Assembly (NCBI RefSeq): GCF_003226565.1
Contig: NZ_QKOE01000002.1
Coordinates: forward strand, 62,001-126,000
Origin: Parazoarcus communis SWub3 = DSM 12120
Lineage (GTDB): Bacteria > Pseudomonadota > Gammaproteobacteria > Burkholderiales > Rhodocyclaceae
Direction: 5' to 3'
DNA length: 64,000 nt
The position numbers and the translations under genes are program-made. Shown one piece after another: positions 38,480 through 47,759 of the stretch; positions within the stretch are counted from its first letter, which is position 1, and every line of letters starts with the position of its first letter. Below the pieces are notes generated by a model. It did no database searches. It was given only the letters and a program-made list of their open reading frames with translations, and was not told the origin of the DNA.

Positions 38480-38566
38480 GATGACCTCCCGGCATGAACA
38501 TGATGGTTCAACAAGCCGTCCTGGCAATGGATGCGGACGGCGGGAGACCGACTCCCGAACGGACGC

Positions 38567-39733
38567 CTAAGGTCTGCGAAGGCGCTGGAACCGGTTACCG
38601 GCAGCACGGGCAATGCTGCCGTCGAGTTCCATGGGCAGCAGAATGGCGTACAGCGCATCCACCGTCAAGCCGGAACGCAGCGCCAGGGTGTCGATATCGA
38701 CGCAATCCTCGCCGAGTATCTCGAGCACCGTTGCCGCTTCGGGCGAGGTTGTCCCCACGTCGGTGCTGGCGACCGGCAACGCGCGTTGGGTGCGTCCGGA
38801 GGACCGCCCGCGCGTCTTGCGCAGAGCGGGCGCCGGCAGACCCTCGACCCGGTTGCGTAGCTCTTCGAGCACATCCTCGGCGGTTTCAACCAGCTTGGCA
38901 CCCTCCCGGATCAGCCGGTGACAGCCACGTGCAAGCGGTGAATGGATGGACCCCGGAATCGCAAAGACCTCGCGTCCGATCTCGGTTGCCAGTCGCGCGG
39001 TGATCAGGGAACCGCTGCCAAGTGCCGCCTCCACCACCAGCACGCCGTGGCTGAGGCCTGCGATCAGGCGGTTACGGCGTGGAAAGTTGTGGCGTAACGG
39101 TGGTGTGCCCAGTGCAAACTCGCTGACGATGACGCCATGGGCGGCGATCTCGCGTGCGAGGGCGGCATTGGCGGCCGGGTAGATGCGGTCGGCCCCGGTG
39201 CCGATGAAGGCGACAGTGCTGCCACTGCCGGCCGCCAGCGCACCGCGATGGGCTGCCGCATCGATTCCCTGGGCCAGTCCGCTGACGATGGTCAGACCCG
39301 CTTCGCTCAGGCTGCGGGCAAAGGCTTCGGCATTGGCTTCACCCTGCGCAGTGGCGGAGCGAGCGCCTACCATGGCAAGCGCCGGCGTTCGCAGTAGTGC
39401 GGCATCGCCCTTGATGTACAGCAGGATCGGCGGGTCGGCGGATTGGAGCAGTGCGGGCGGGTAGTCGGCGTCGGCCAGCGTCAGGATGCGGTTGCCGGCC
39501 TCGTCGTGCCAGGCCAGCGCGGTCTCGATTGCAGCCTTATCCGGTGTGGCAAGCAGTGCATCGGCGGCTTCGCCCCCTACGACCGCATTCAGGGCGCTGC
39601 GGCTTTGCGCAAAGATGGCGCCGGGCAGTCCGAACGCAGACAGCAAATGGCGCTGGCGCTCGGGTCCCAACCCGGGGGCCAGCGCCAGTCGAAGCCACGC
39701 AGAGAGGTCGTCGGGATCGTCCCCGGTGTTCAA
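38567..39733 (-). CDS. dprA: DNA-processing protein DprA
   Basis: DprA loads RecA onto incoming single-stranded DNA in natural transformation and protects it. The 388-residue protein has an N-terminal helical domain, a Rossmann-like core with MVGARSAT, SGLAQGIDAAAHRGAL, IGTGADRIYPA and FPRRNRLIAGLS, and a C-terminal winged-helix domain (about residues 310-385). It is complete. It lies between smg and the LysM gene; the LysM protein stop and dprA start are only five bases apart, so they are probably one operon. Confidence 0.96.
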   Translation of the reverse strand: MNTGDDPDDLSAWLRLALAPGLGPERQRHLLSAFGLPGAIFAQSRSALNAVVGGEAADALLATPDKAAIETALAWHDEAGNRILTLADADYPPALLQSADPPILLYIKGDAALLRTPALAMVGARSATAQGEANAEAFARSLSEAGLTIVSGLAQGIDAAAHRGALAAGSGSTVAFIGTGADRIYPAANAALAREIAAHGVIVSEFALGTPPLRHNFPRRNRLIAGLSHGVLVVEAALGSGSLITARLATEIGREVFAIPGSIHSPLARGCHRLIREGAKLVETAEDVLEELRNRVEGLPAPALRKTRGRSSGRTQRALPVASTDVGTTSPEAATVLEILGEDCVDIDTLALRSGLTVDALYAILLPMELDGSIARAAGNRFQRLRRP

Positions 39734-39738
39734 GGGGC

Positions 39739-40761
39739 TCAGGGCTTGCGTACGACGTCGTTGACCGAAACCGGCCCGTCGGACTCCATGATCAGCGCGT
39801 AGGCGACACGGTCGAAGGTGCGGAACACAAAGGCCAGGCCATAACGTTTCTCAGGCAGCTGGAAGGTTTCCTTGCCCTCTTCACCCTTGTACTCGGCAAC
39901 CCCCCGGTTGCGGTACAGCGCCAGCACGTGTCCGCGCTCCAGCCCGTCACGCTCACCGACGTTCAGCGTGACCACATGATGGCGGCCGGTCTCGACAACG
40001 CCACGGTAGATGCCGGCGATGCGGCCTTCGATCGCTTCGGCGGGTGCATGCGGTACGAAGGAGAACACGGATGGCTGTTCGCTTGGCAGCATCAGATCGC
40101 CCACGCCGATTTCCTCGACTGCATCGACGATCTCGAGCGTGACCGGGTCGCTGCGCTCGCTCACGCGGGCGGAGCCCAGATAGTCGGCCTCGTAGGCGAT
40201 GACTTCGTTGGTGACAGGATCCCGCAGCGGCTTGGCCGGCCGGAAGATCTGCCACACGTCGGCATCTTCGCGTACGTTCTTGCCGAAGATGGTGTCACCA
40301 GTGGCCATGTACACGCGGCTGGTTTCAGTCGCGACGATGGTGGCTGCACCGTCGATGCGGGCCTGGTCCACCACCAGCGGGCGGGTCAGGAAGGGGGCGA
40401 TGGCCTGCAGCGGGATGCTGGGAATCTCGCTGCCCAGGGCCTCTTCGTAGACCTGGGGCACCAGCTTGTCCTGGCCAATACGGCGCCCGATGCTCAGCCA
40501 CGGGCCGCTGCGGTCGAGGTGGATGATCTGGCCCGGATAGATCAGATGTGGATTACGGATCTGATCGCGGTTCAGGCGCCAGACTTCAGGCCAGCGCCAG
40601 GGTTGCTGAAGGAAGCGGCCGGAGATGCCCCACAAGGTGTCGCCCCTGACTACGGTGTACGAGTCGGGCGCGTCCTCGGCCAGCGTGACGCCCTGTGCGG
40701 TGGCAGCGCTGCTGACAAGGGTCGCGATGCTGACGATGAGAGGGAATATAATTCGTATCAT
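39739..40761 (-). CDS. Exported LysM-domain protein
   Basis: This 340-residue protein begins at an ATG at 40761 with a signal peptide (MIRIIFPLIVSIATLVSSAATAQ). A LysM peptidoglycan-binding domain follows (about residues 34-85: SYTVVRGDTLWGISGRFL, then YPGQIIHL). The remaining 250 residues are mainly beta and unrecognised except for general similarity to the LysM proteins found upstream of dprA in betaproteobacteria. It probably acts at the cell wall. It is divergent from def with 162 bases between starts. Confidence 0.9.
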   Translation of the reverse strand: MIRIIFPLIVSIATLVSSAATAQGVTLAEDAPDSYTVVRGDTLWGISGRFLQQPWRWPEVWRLNRDQIRNPHLIYPGQIIHLDRSGPWLSIGRRIGQDKLVPQVYEEALGSEIPSIPLQAIAPFLTRPLVVDQARIDGAATIVATETSRVYMATGDTIFGKNVREDADVWQIFRPAKPLRDPVTNEVIAYEADYLGSARVSERSDPVTLEIVDAVEEIGVGDLMLPSEQPSVFSFVPHAPAEAIEGRIAGIYRGVVETGRHHVVTLNVGERDGLERGHVLALYRNRGVAEYKGEEGKETFQLPEKRYGLAFVFRTFDRVAYALIMESDGPVSVNDVVRKP

Positions 40762-40923
40762 TGCTCGCTTCCGGTTGATGCGGGTCGGCACCTGCCGACC
40801 CGGAACGCCACTGGCTGGCGGGTGTCGAAACACAACGCATTCACGACGACAGGCGCAGTACATGGTCATTCATGTCAAAGCGCTTGAAATTCTGCACTTA
40901 AAGGCTTAACGCGGCAAGCATTT

Positions 40924-41427
40924 ATGGCTCTACTACCGATACTCCGTTTCCCCGATCCACGACTTCACACACGCGCCGTTCCGGTCGCCGAGGTGAACGA
41001 TGGCATCCGCAAGCTCGTCGCCGACATGGCCGAGACCATGTACGAAGCACCTGGCATCGGCCTGGCTGCCACCCAGGTGGACGTGCATAAACGGGTCGTC
41101 GTGATTGACGTCAGCGAGGACAAATCCGGCCTGATGGTCTTCATCAACCCCGAAATCGTCGAGCGTGACGGCGAGCAGGTGTGCGAGGAAGGCTGCCTGT
41201 CGGTACCCGGCATCTACGAGAAGGTCACCCGCGCCGAGCATGTCCGGGTGCGTGCGCTCGATGCCGACGGCAAGCCTTTCGAGCTGGAGGCCGACGGATT
41301 GCTGGCGGTCTGCATCCAGCACGAGATCGACCACCTCGACGGCAAGGTGTTCGTCGAATACCTGTCGCAGCTCAAGCTCAACCGCATCAAGACGCGCCTG
41401 GCCAAGAAGGCCCGCATCACCGCTTGA
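40924..41427 (+). CDS. def: Peptide deformylase
   Basis: This 167-residue metalloenzyme removes the formyl group from nascent proteins. All three family motifs are present: GIGLAATQ (residues 44-51), EEGCLSVPG with metal ligand C91, and QHEIDHLDG with ligands H133 and H137 and catalytic E134. It starts at the ATG at 40924 and is followed 19 bases later by fmt, the usual def-fmt pairing. Confidence 0.98.
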   Translation: MALLPILRFPDPRLHTRAVPVAEVNDGIRKLVADMAETMYEAPGIGLAATQVDVHKRVVVIDVSEDKSGLMVFINPEIVERDGEQVCEEGCLSVPGIYEKVTRAEHVRVRALDADGKPFELEADGLLAVCIQHEIDHLDGKVFVEYLSQLKLNRIKTRLAKKARITA

Positions 41428-41446
41428 ACCTGACGGAAACGAATCG

Positions 41447-42406
41447 ATGAATTCTCCTCTGCGGGTGGCCTTTGCCGGCACGCCCGAATTTGCCGCATGC
41501 GCGCTCGACGCCATTATCGACGCTGGCTACGAAGTGCCCTTGGTGCTGACCCAGCCCGACCGTCCCGCCGGGCGTGGCATGAAGCTGACCCCCAGTGCGG
41601 TCAAGCAGGTGGCGCTGGCGCGTGGTATCGAGGTCGACCAGCCCGAGCGCCTGCGCACCGAGGAACAACGCGCCCGCCTGGCCGCCTGTACGCCCGACGT
41701 GCTGGTGGTGGCGGCTTATGGGCTGATCCTGCCGCCGGCAGTGTTGCAACTGCCGCGTCTGGGTTGCCTCAACATCCATGCCTCGCTGCTGCCGCGCTGG
41801 CGCGGAGCGGCACCCATCCACCGCGCCATCGAGGCGGGTGATGCCGAGACCGGCATCACCATCATGCAGATGGACGAAGGCCTGGATACCGGGCCGATGC
41901 TGCTGAGCCGCGCGTTGCCGATCCAGGCCGACGATACCACCGGCAGCCTGCACGACAAGCTGGCTGCGCTGGGTGCAGCGTGCATCGTCGATGCCCTGCG
42001 GCGCCTGCCCCGAGGCGAGCTGTCCGCTCAGGTGCAGCCGCTCGAGGGCGTGACCTATGCCAGCAAGATTGGCCGCGCCGATGCCGAACTCGACTGGCGG
42101 CGGCCGGCGGCCGAACTGGCCTGTGCGGTGCGTGCCTTCAACCCGTTTCCTGGTGCGGTCGGACACCTGCGCGATACCGCAATCAAGCTGTGGACGGCGC
42201 AGGTGGTACCGGCGGTCACCGGCGAACCGGGTGTCGTGATGCAGGCTGATGAGCAGGGGGTGGTGGTGGCTTGCGGGCAGGGTGGTCTGCGTTTTACCGA
42301 ACTGCAGCGGCCGGGTAGCCGACGTATGGCTGCGGGGGAATTCCTGCGTGGATTCGCAGTCAATGGCGGTGAGCGCTTTACCCTGCCTGAACCTGCAGAT
42401 TCTTGA
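41447..42406 (+). CDS. fmt: Methionyl-tRNA formyltransferase
   Basis: This 319-residue enzyme formylates initiator Met-tRNA using 10-formyl-tetrahydrofolate. The N-terminal domain carries the folate/catalytic segments [24 protein letters not shown] (in parts) and [17 protein letters not shown]; the catalytic Asn, His and Asp are present. The C-terminal OB-like domain is complete. It starts at the ATG at 41447, directly downstream of def. Confidence 0.98.
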   Translation: MNSPLRVAFAGTPEFAACALDAIIDAGYEVPLVLTQPDRPAGRGMKLTPSAVKQVALARGIEVDQPERLRTEEQRARLAACTPDVLVVAAYGLILPPAVLQLPRLGCLNIHASLLPRWRGAAPIHRAIEAGDAETGITIMQMDEGLDTGPMLLSRALPIQADDTTGSLHDKLAALGAACIVDALRRLPRGELSAQVQPLEGVTYASKIGRADAELDWRRPAAELACAVRAFNPFPGAVGHLRDTAIKLWTAQVVPAVTGEPGVVMQADEQGVVVACGQGGLRFTELQRPGSRRMAAGEFLRGFAVNGGERFTLPEPADS

Positions 42407-42464
42407 TTTTTAGACACTTGCCCTCATCTGAAGGGCTGACCTACGATTACAGAGGAACCCGACA

Positions 42465-43304
42465 ATGTTTGGAAACTGGCTGAAGACGTCCATTCTGATG
42501 GCCGGCATCGTCGCCTTGTTCGGCGTCGTCGGCGGTGCCATCGGCGGCCAGCAGGGCATGCTGATTGCCTTGCTGCTGGGGGGCGGCATGAACCTGTGGG
42601 CCTACTGGTTCTCCGACAAGGCGGTGCTCAAGATGTACAACGCCCGCCAGGTCGATGCCAGTACCTCGCCCTATCTGTACAACATGGTGCGCGAGCTGGC
42701 GCAACGTGCCAACCTGCCGATGCCCAAGGTGTACATCATCGACGAGGCCCAGCCCAACGCCTTTGCCACCGGGCGCAATCCCGACCACGCCGCGGTGGCG
42801 GCTACCACCGGCATCATGCGCATGCTGTCCGAGCGCGAACTGCGCGGCGTCATGGCGCACGAACTGGCCCACGTCAAGAACCGCGACATCCTGATCTCCA
42901 CCATTTCGGCCACCGTCGCCGGTGCGATCTCCTCGCTCGCCCAGTTCGGCATGTTCTTCGGTGGCCGTGACGGCGAGAACCGGCCCAATCCCATCGTTTC
43001 CATCATCATCATGATCATGGCGCCGATCGCCGGCATGCTGATCCAGATGGCGATCAGCCGCACCCGCGAGTTTGGTGCCGATCGCGGTGGCGCAGAGATC
43101 TCCGGCGATCCGGAAGCGCTTGCCAGCGCGCTGGCCAAGATCGAGGCCTACGCCAAGGGAATCCCGATGCATGCTGCCGAAGCGCATCCCGAGACCGCGC
43201 AGATGATGATCATGAACCCGCTGTCGGGCGGTGGCTTGCGCGGGCTGTTCTCCACCCATCCCTCCACCCAGGAGCGGATCGCCAAGCTGCGCGCGATGCG
43301 CTGA
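42465..43304 (+). CDS. htpX: Membrane zinc metalloprotease HtpX
   Basis: HtpX degrades misfolded membrane proteins. The 279-residue protein has four hydrophobic segments (two at the N-terminus, two at about residues 142-195), and the zinc site H132-E133-L-A-H136 ([12 protein letters not shown]) with the third ligand in [10 protein letters not shown]. Length is normal. The ATG at 42465 follows AGAGGAA. It lies 58 bases after fmt and may be read from the same transcript. Confidence 0.97.
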   Translation: MFGNWLKTSILMAGIVALFGVVGGAIGGQQGMLIALLLGGGMNLWAYWFSDKAVLKMYNARQVDASTSPYLYNMVRELAQRANLPMPKVYIIDEAQPNAFATGRNPDHAAVAATTGIMRMLSERELRGVMAHELAHVKNRDILISTISATVAGAISSLAQFGMFFGGRDGENRPNPIVSIIIMIMAPIAGMLIQMAISRTREFGADRGGAEISGDPEALASALAKIEAYAKGIPMHAAEAHPETAQMMIMNPLSGGGLRGLFSTHPSTQERIAKLRAMR

Positions 43305-43540
43305 TCCTGCAGTGCCGGCGCCATCAGCCGGCTGCCGACCTGTCGGGGCAAGGTGTCCAGTGCGGACCTTTGCCCCGATTGTCTTTGCATCCCATAGAAT
43401 CCGGTTCGGGGCCGATCATCCATCGGTCGTAGTCTGACGGTCAGCGTACCGTCATCCAAACTGCCTGCCATGCTGCGGGCATTGTCAGCGCCGGCGGCAT
43501 CCCGCACCGGTGTGGTTACAACAAACCGGGAGATTCATCC

Positions 43541-44908
43541 ATGACTCAGGACATACACGGCTCGCGCCGCCAGTTTCTGGCTGCGGCCGGCGGCCTGGCT
43601 GCCGCAACGGTGATCACACCGGCGCTGGCACAGGGCACTGCCGCCGCACCTTCGCTGCCACCCTTGATCGGTCGCAGCACTGACACCCTCATCCCGCGCG
43701 GCAAGGTGCCGCGGGTGGTGATTTGCGGCGGTGGCTGGGGCGGCGTGACTGCGGCCAAGTACCTGCGCCAGTACGCACCGCATCTCGAGGTGGTGTTGCT
43801 CGAGCGCAACCCGGTGTTCTTCTCCTGCCCGATGAGCAACAAGTGGCTGGTCGACGTGGTCGACACCGCTTACCTCACGCACGACTACCTGGCCGTATCC
43901 GAGAAGTACGGCTATCGCTTCATTCAGACCGAGATCCTGGAGATCGAGCGCGACCGCAAGCGGGTCATCACCGCGGCCGGGGCACTGGACTACCATTACC
44001 TGATCCTGTCCCCGGGTATCCGCTACAACTACGAAGCCTGGTTCGGCAATGACCGGCGCATGGCAGAAGCCACCAAGGCACGTTTCCCAGCGGCCTACAT
44101 TCCCAGTGCCGAACACTTTCGCCTCAAGCAGTCGCTGCAGGACTTCAAGGGTGGCACCCTGGTGATGACACTGCCGCCTCCGCCGCAGCGCTGTCCGCCC
44201 AGTCCCTACGAGCGCGCTTGCCTGATTGCCTCGATGTTCAAGCACAAGAACATCCCCGGGCGCATCCTCATCCTTGACCACAAGGACGGCGTCCGGCCCA
44301 TCGGCCCTGGTTTCCGCAGCGCCTTCGAGGAGTTGTACAAGGACATCATCACCTATGTGCCCAACGCCCATGTGCAGGAGGTCGACCCCTTCCGCAAGCA
44401 CATCAAGACCGCTGCGGGTGACTTCGACTTCGACCATGCCATCCTGATGGCACCGCACCAGGCCGGCGATCTGGCATGGAAGGCCGGTGTCGTGCCGCAA
44501 GCTGGACAGGGCAAACCGGGCGGCTGGGCCGATGTCGATCCACTGTTCCTGCACGACCGCAATGACAAGGATGTCTACGTGATCGGCGATGCAGTCGGCT
44601 TCGTCTCGCCGCAGTTTGCCTTCTACCCCAAGGCTGGCCACGTCGCCAACCGCCAGGCCCGTATTGTTGCCCGCTACATCGCCGAACGCGAGGCCGGGCG
44701 CACGCCCGACTTCGCCCTGCCCGACAACCTCTGCTTCATGATGGTCAACACCCAGCCGCAGGAGGGCATCTCGGTGCAGTTCGACTACAAGGTCAACGAC
44801 CAGGGCATCATCGAACAGCGCCAGATGGACTTCAACGAGCGCTCCCCGGCAACCATTCCGGAGGACTTCAACTGGGCGCGCCTCATTTACGAGGACCTGT
44901 TCAGCTGA
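43541..44908 (+). CDS. Tat-exported FccB/SoxF-like flavoprotein, one redox Cys missing
   Basis: This 455-residue periplasmic flavoprotein is related to the flavin subunit of flavocytochrome c sulfide dehydrogenase. The twin-arginine signal GSRRQFLAAAGG is at 7-18, the FAD-binding CGGGWGG at 62-68 and the second FAD motif VYVIGDA at 345-351. C96 in FFSCPMSN corresponds to the cysteine that binds FAD covalently in FccB, and C218 in QRCPPSPYERA to the first redox cysteine. The second redox cysteine, expected in a GWCPVD motif, is alanine here (GWADVD, A330). C227 is extra. No cytochrome subunit (FccA) is adjacent. Sulfide oxidation is therefore doubtful; another electron donor is likely. Confidence 0.85.
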   Translation: MTQDIHGSRRQFLAAAGGLAAATVITPALAQGTAAAPSLPPLIGRSTDTLIPRGKVPRVVICGGGWGGVTAAKYLRQYAPHLEVVLLERNPVFFSCPMSNKWLVDVVDTAYLTHDYLAVSEKYGYRFIQTEILEIERDRKRVITAAGALDYHYLILSPGIRYNYEAWFGNDRRMAEATKARFPAAYIPSAEHFRLKQSLQDFKGGTLVMTLPPPPQRCPPSPYERACLIASMFKHKNIPGRILILDHKDGVRPIGPGFRSAFEELYKDIITYVPNAHVQEVDPFRKHIKTAAGDFDFDHAILMAPHQAGDLAWKAGVVPQAGQGKPGGWADVDPLFLHDRNDKDVYVIGDAVGFVSPQFAFYPKAGHVANRQARIVARYIAEREAGRTPDFALPDNLCFMMVNTQPQEGISVQFDYKVNDQGIIEQRQMDFNERSPATIPEDFNWARLIYEDLFS

Positions 44909-44991
44909 TCCACCCGGTCGGCAGCGTCTGGTCGCGTGAATGTCGACCGGGCGTTGCCGTCATAGCAGGGGCGAAGCTGGCCACGCTTTGA

Positions 44992-45891
44992 TCAAGCAGC
45001 CGATAGAATGCGCTGTACCCGGTCGATCATCCAGCGGATGGCGGGCGTCGATTCATGCCGTGGATGCCAGTGCAGTTTGACATCGAAGCTCGGCAGGGCA
45101 ACCGGTACCGGGCGGGCGACAACGTCGCTCTGGGTACAGAAAGTGCGTGCAACCACCGAAGGCAGGATGACGACCAGTTCGCTGTCCGCGATCAGTTGTG
45201 GCAAGGCGGTGAAATACGGCGTGCGGATCGCCACCGGGCGGACGATGCCAAGATCCGACAATGCATCCTCCGCCAACTGGTGCCCGGAATAGGTGGACGA
45301 AACCACTGCATGGCGTGCATGCCGGAAGGCCTCCAGGTCGAACTTGCCCAGACGTTCGGCATGTGCGCGGCCCAGCAGGCAGACGTAGTACTCCCGGAAC
45401 AAGGTTGCGCTGCGGGTCTGGCCGCGGATCTGTGGCAGGTTGCCAAGTGCGGCGTCGATCTTGCCGGCCGCCAGCTGGTCGACCAGTTCATTGACCGGCA
45501 CCTGGCGGATCTCGATCGAGATCCGTGGCGCCTCGCGCAGCAGTTCGCGTTCCAGTGGCGGCAGAAAGGACATGCTGCCGATATCGGACATCGCGAAGTT
45601 GAATGTCCGGCTCGTCGAAACCGGATCGAAGTGGCGCGTCTCCTCCACCGCCTCGCCGATCAGTGACAGTGCGTCGCGAAAACGGGCGTACAGCGCGTCG
45701 GCACAAGGGGTCGGTTTGAAGAAGCGCTGTTCGCGCACGAACAGGTTGTCGCCGATCATGTCGCGCAACTTGCCCAGGCCATAGCTGACCGTGGGTTGGG
45801 TCAGGTCCAGCCGCTCGGCCGCCGCGGTGACGCTGCGGGTTTCGTAGATCGAAACGAACACGCGGATCAGGTTGAGATCGAAGCGCTCCAT
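44992..45891 (-). CDS. LysR-family regulator of the mandelate operon
   Basis: This 299-residue regulator has the N-terminal helix-turn-helix (DLNLIRVFVSIYETRSVTAA, LTQPTVSYGLGKLRD) and a periplasmic-binding-like effector domain (about residues 90-295). It is divergent from the TRAP/mandelate genes, with a LysR-type dyad between them, so it probably controls that operon in response to an intermediate such as mandelate or phenylglyoxylate; this is inferred from position only. Confidence 0.92.
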   Translation of the reverse strand: MERFDLNLIRVFVSIYETRSVTAAAERLDLTQPTVSYGLGKLRDMIGDNLFVREQRFFKPTPCADALYARFRDALSLIGEAVEETRHFDPVSTSRTFNFAMSDIGSMSFLPPLERELLREAPRISIEIRQVPVNELVDQLAAGKIDAALGNLPQIRGQTRSATLFREYYVCLLGRAHAERLGKFDLEAFRHARHAVVSSTYSGHQLAEDALSDLGIVRPVAIRTPYFTALPQLIADSELVVILPSVVARTFCTQSDVVARPVPVALPSFDVKLHWHPRHESTPAIRWMIDRVQRILSAA

Positions 45892-45938
45892 GGGACTTTT
45901 TCTTTAGTTATAGATTCCATCGATTTGTAACATAAACG

Positions 45939-45957
45939 GTATCGGTTGGATCGATAC
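45939..45957. promoter_or_regulatory. LysR-type binding site
   Basis: The dyad GTATCG-N7-CGATAC (45939-45944 and 45952-45957) contains the T-N11-A core of LysR boxes. It lies 48 bases before the start of the divergent LysR gene, the usual place for its autoregulatory and activator site. Confidence 0.65.
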
Positions 45958-46036
45958 TGACGCAGGACTACGCTTGTCTTCACAGAACGGCCCCGCGACA
46001 GATGAGGGCCGCACCCCGATAACGGAGGAGACCGGC

Positions 46037-46135
46037 ATGAGCCCCACCCTGCCCTTTGGCGCACAAGCGTCACCACACGGCCCATGTCCCGAGCCCGGCA
46101 TCCGTGCCGTGCCAAATTTCTCCTCGATACGCTGA
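46037..46135 (+). CDS. Possible 32-residue leader peptide
   Basis: A short open frame (ATG at 46037, stop at 46133-46135) has a strong GGAGGAG ribosome binding site six bases upstream. The peptide, MSPTLPFGAQASPHGPCPEP then GIRAVPNFSSIR, is Pro-rich and matches no family I know. A hairpin (CGTCCGGT-CAT-ACCGGACG, 46160-46178) lies 24 bases after its stop and 41 bases before dctP. It could be a leader peptide or a chance frame; coding is uncertain. Confidence 0.35.
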   Translation: MSPTLPFGAQASPHGPCPEPGIRAVPNFSSIR

Positions 46136-46219
46136 TCTGGTTCGCCCCGCGGGCTTTCGCGTCCGGTCATACCGGACGTGCCGGCGCGCATTCGTTTGAC
46201 TGCAAGGAGGAGACACGAC

Positions 46220-47260
46220 ATGAAAACAAAGCTGTTTGCCCATCGGCCCTGTGGCGTACTGGCCCTCGCGTTGTCGACCATGCTCGCGGCGTCAGCCGCG
46301 AATGCGCAGGAGCGCAAGGTCGAGCTGCGCTTCGCCAACTGGTTGCCCGCGCAGCACGCACTTGCCAAGACCGGTTTTGAGCCTTGGGCAAAGTCGGTGG
46401 AGGCTGCTTCGGACGGCACCATCAAGGTGATGCTGTTTCCTGCCCAGCAATTGGGCAAGGCAGCCGACCACTATGACATGGCACGTGACGGCATCGCCGA
46501 CATGAGTTGGGTCAGCCCCGGTTATCAGGCCGGCCGCTTCCCCATATTTGCCGCCAGCGAGCTGCCTTTCCAGGCCGCCGATCCCGGCCCTGGCTCGGCG
46601 GCACTCGATGGCTGGTACCGCAAGTACGCCGAGCAGGAGATGAGCGATGTGAAGTTCTGCTTTGCCCACATGCACATCGGTACCCTGCATTCGAAGAAGC
46701 CGATCACCGATCCCGAGCAGATCCGGGGCATGAAGATTCGCCCTGCCAACGGCACGGTGGCACAGATGGTGACCACGCTCGGCGGCTCCAACGTACAGGT
46801 GTCCGCACCGGAGTCGCGCGACGCCCTCGACAAGGGTGTGGCCGATGCCATTACCTTCCCGTGGAACTCGACGGTGGCCTTCAACGTTCATCGCGCGGCC
46901 AGCTTCCACACCGACATGCGCCTGTACAACGCCAGTTTCGTATGGGTGATGAACAAGGCCTGGTATCAGCGGCTGTCCGACAAGCAGCGCTCGGTCATCG
47001 ACGATCACTGTTCCAATACCTGGGCGGCCCGTGTCGGCAAGGACTGGGGCGGTGAGGAAGATGCGGGCCGAGACAAGATCGCCGCGATGAAGGACCAGAC
47101 CATCGTGGCGCTGACGCCCGAACAGCTCGACAAGTGGAAACAGGCGGTCAGGCCGGTCTATGACCAGTGGGCGCGCTCCATGCCCGCGGGTGGTCCGGAT
47201 GCCCAGCAGGTGCTCAAGGCGTACCAGGACGAACTGGCCAGTCGCGGCGGCAAGCTCTGA
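46220..47260 (+). CDS. dctP: TRAP transporter substrate-binding protein (DctP)
   Basis: This 346-residue periplasmic protein captures a carboxylate for the TRAP transporter. It has a signal peptide ending NAQ-E (about residue 30) and the DctP-family pattern, including the arginine-bearing segment RGMKIRPANGTVAQMVTTLG that binds the substrate carboxylate. The ATG at 46220 follows AAGGAGG. Its genes dctQ and dctM follow directly. Position before mandelate genes suggests an aromatic hydroxy acid as substrate; this is inference. Confidence 0.93.
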   Translation: MKTKLFAHRPCGVLALALSTMLAASAANAQERKVELRFANWLPAQHALAKTGFEPWAKSVEAASDGTIKVMLFPAQQLGKAADHYDMARDGIADMSWVSPGYQAGRFPIFAASELPFQAADPGPGSAALDGWYRKYAEQEMSDVKFCFAHMHIGTLHSKKPITDPEQIRGMKIRPANGTVAQMVTTLGGSNVQVSAPESRDALDKGVADAITFPWNSTVAFNVHRAASFHTDMRLYNASFVWVMNKAWYQRLSDKQRSVIDDHCSNTWAARVGKDWGGEEDAGRDKIAAMKDQTIVALTPEQLDKWKQAVRPVYDQWARSMPAGGPDAQQVLKAYQDELASRGGKL

Positions 47261-47279
47261 TCGCGGCGGACCTCAGCCC

Positions 47280-47759
47280 ATGAAACGACTTCTGTCGATG
47301 ACGGAGACGGTCGCGGCCGTCTTCCTGCTCGCCATCGCCCTGCTGACCACGTGCAACGTGGTCGCTCGGGAGTTCTTTGGCGTCACCATACCGGACTGGT
47401 TCGACGGTTCGCGCCTGCTGCTGGGCATTGCCCTGTTCTGGGGGATTGCGCTGGCGACTTACCGCGGCGGCCATATTTGTGTGGATCTGTTGTGGGAGCA
47501 CGTCGGGCCGCGCTGGCAACACCGTCTAGACCTGATCGCGGGTGCCATCACCCTGGCCCTGTTTGCACCGCTGGCCTGGATGGTATGGGTCAAGGTCGGC
47601 GGCCTGGGCGCCCAGGCGACCTCCGACCTGCGTCTGCCGCTGTTCTGGTTCCAGTCGGTGGCGGCGGCCGGTGCTACCGCCGGTGCATTTGCCGCACTGG
47701 CCCGTCTGGTCGTACTGGCACGCGCGCCGCGGGCAGGGGAGTTGGGTCATGGATCGTGA
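47280..47759 (+). CDS. dctQ: TRAP transporter small membrane subunit (DctQ)
   Basis: A 159-residue membrane protein with four predicted helices (about residues 9-28, 40-60, 85-106 and 128-150), matching the DctQ family: AVFLLAIALLTTCNVVAREFFG and the GGHICVDLLWEHVGPR segment. It works with DctM to drive substrate uptake by the sodium gradient. It begins 19 bases after dctP and its end overlaps dctM by 11 bases, so the two are probably translationally coupled. Confidence 0.92.
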   Translation: MKRLLSMTETVAAVFLLAIALLTTCNVVAREFFGVTIPDWFDGSRLLLGIALFWGIALATYRGGHICVDLLWEHVGPRWQHRLDLIAGAITLALFAPLAWMVWVKVGGLGAQATSDLRLPLFWFQSVAAAGATAGAFAALARLVVLARAPRAGELGHGS

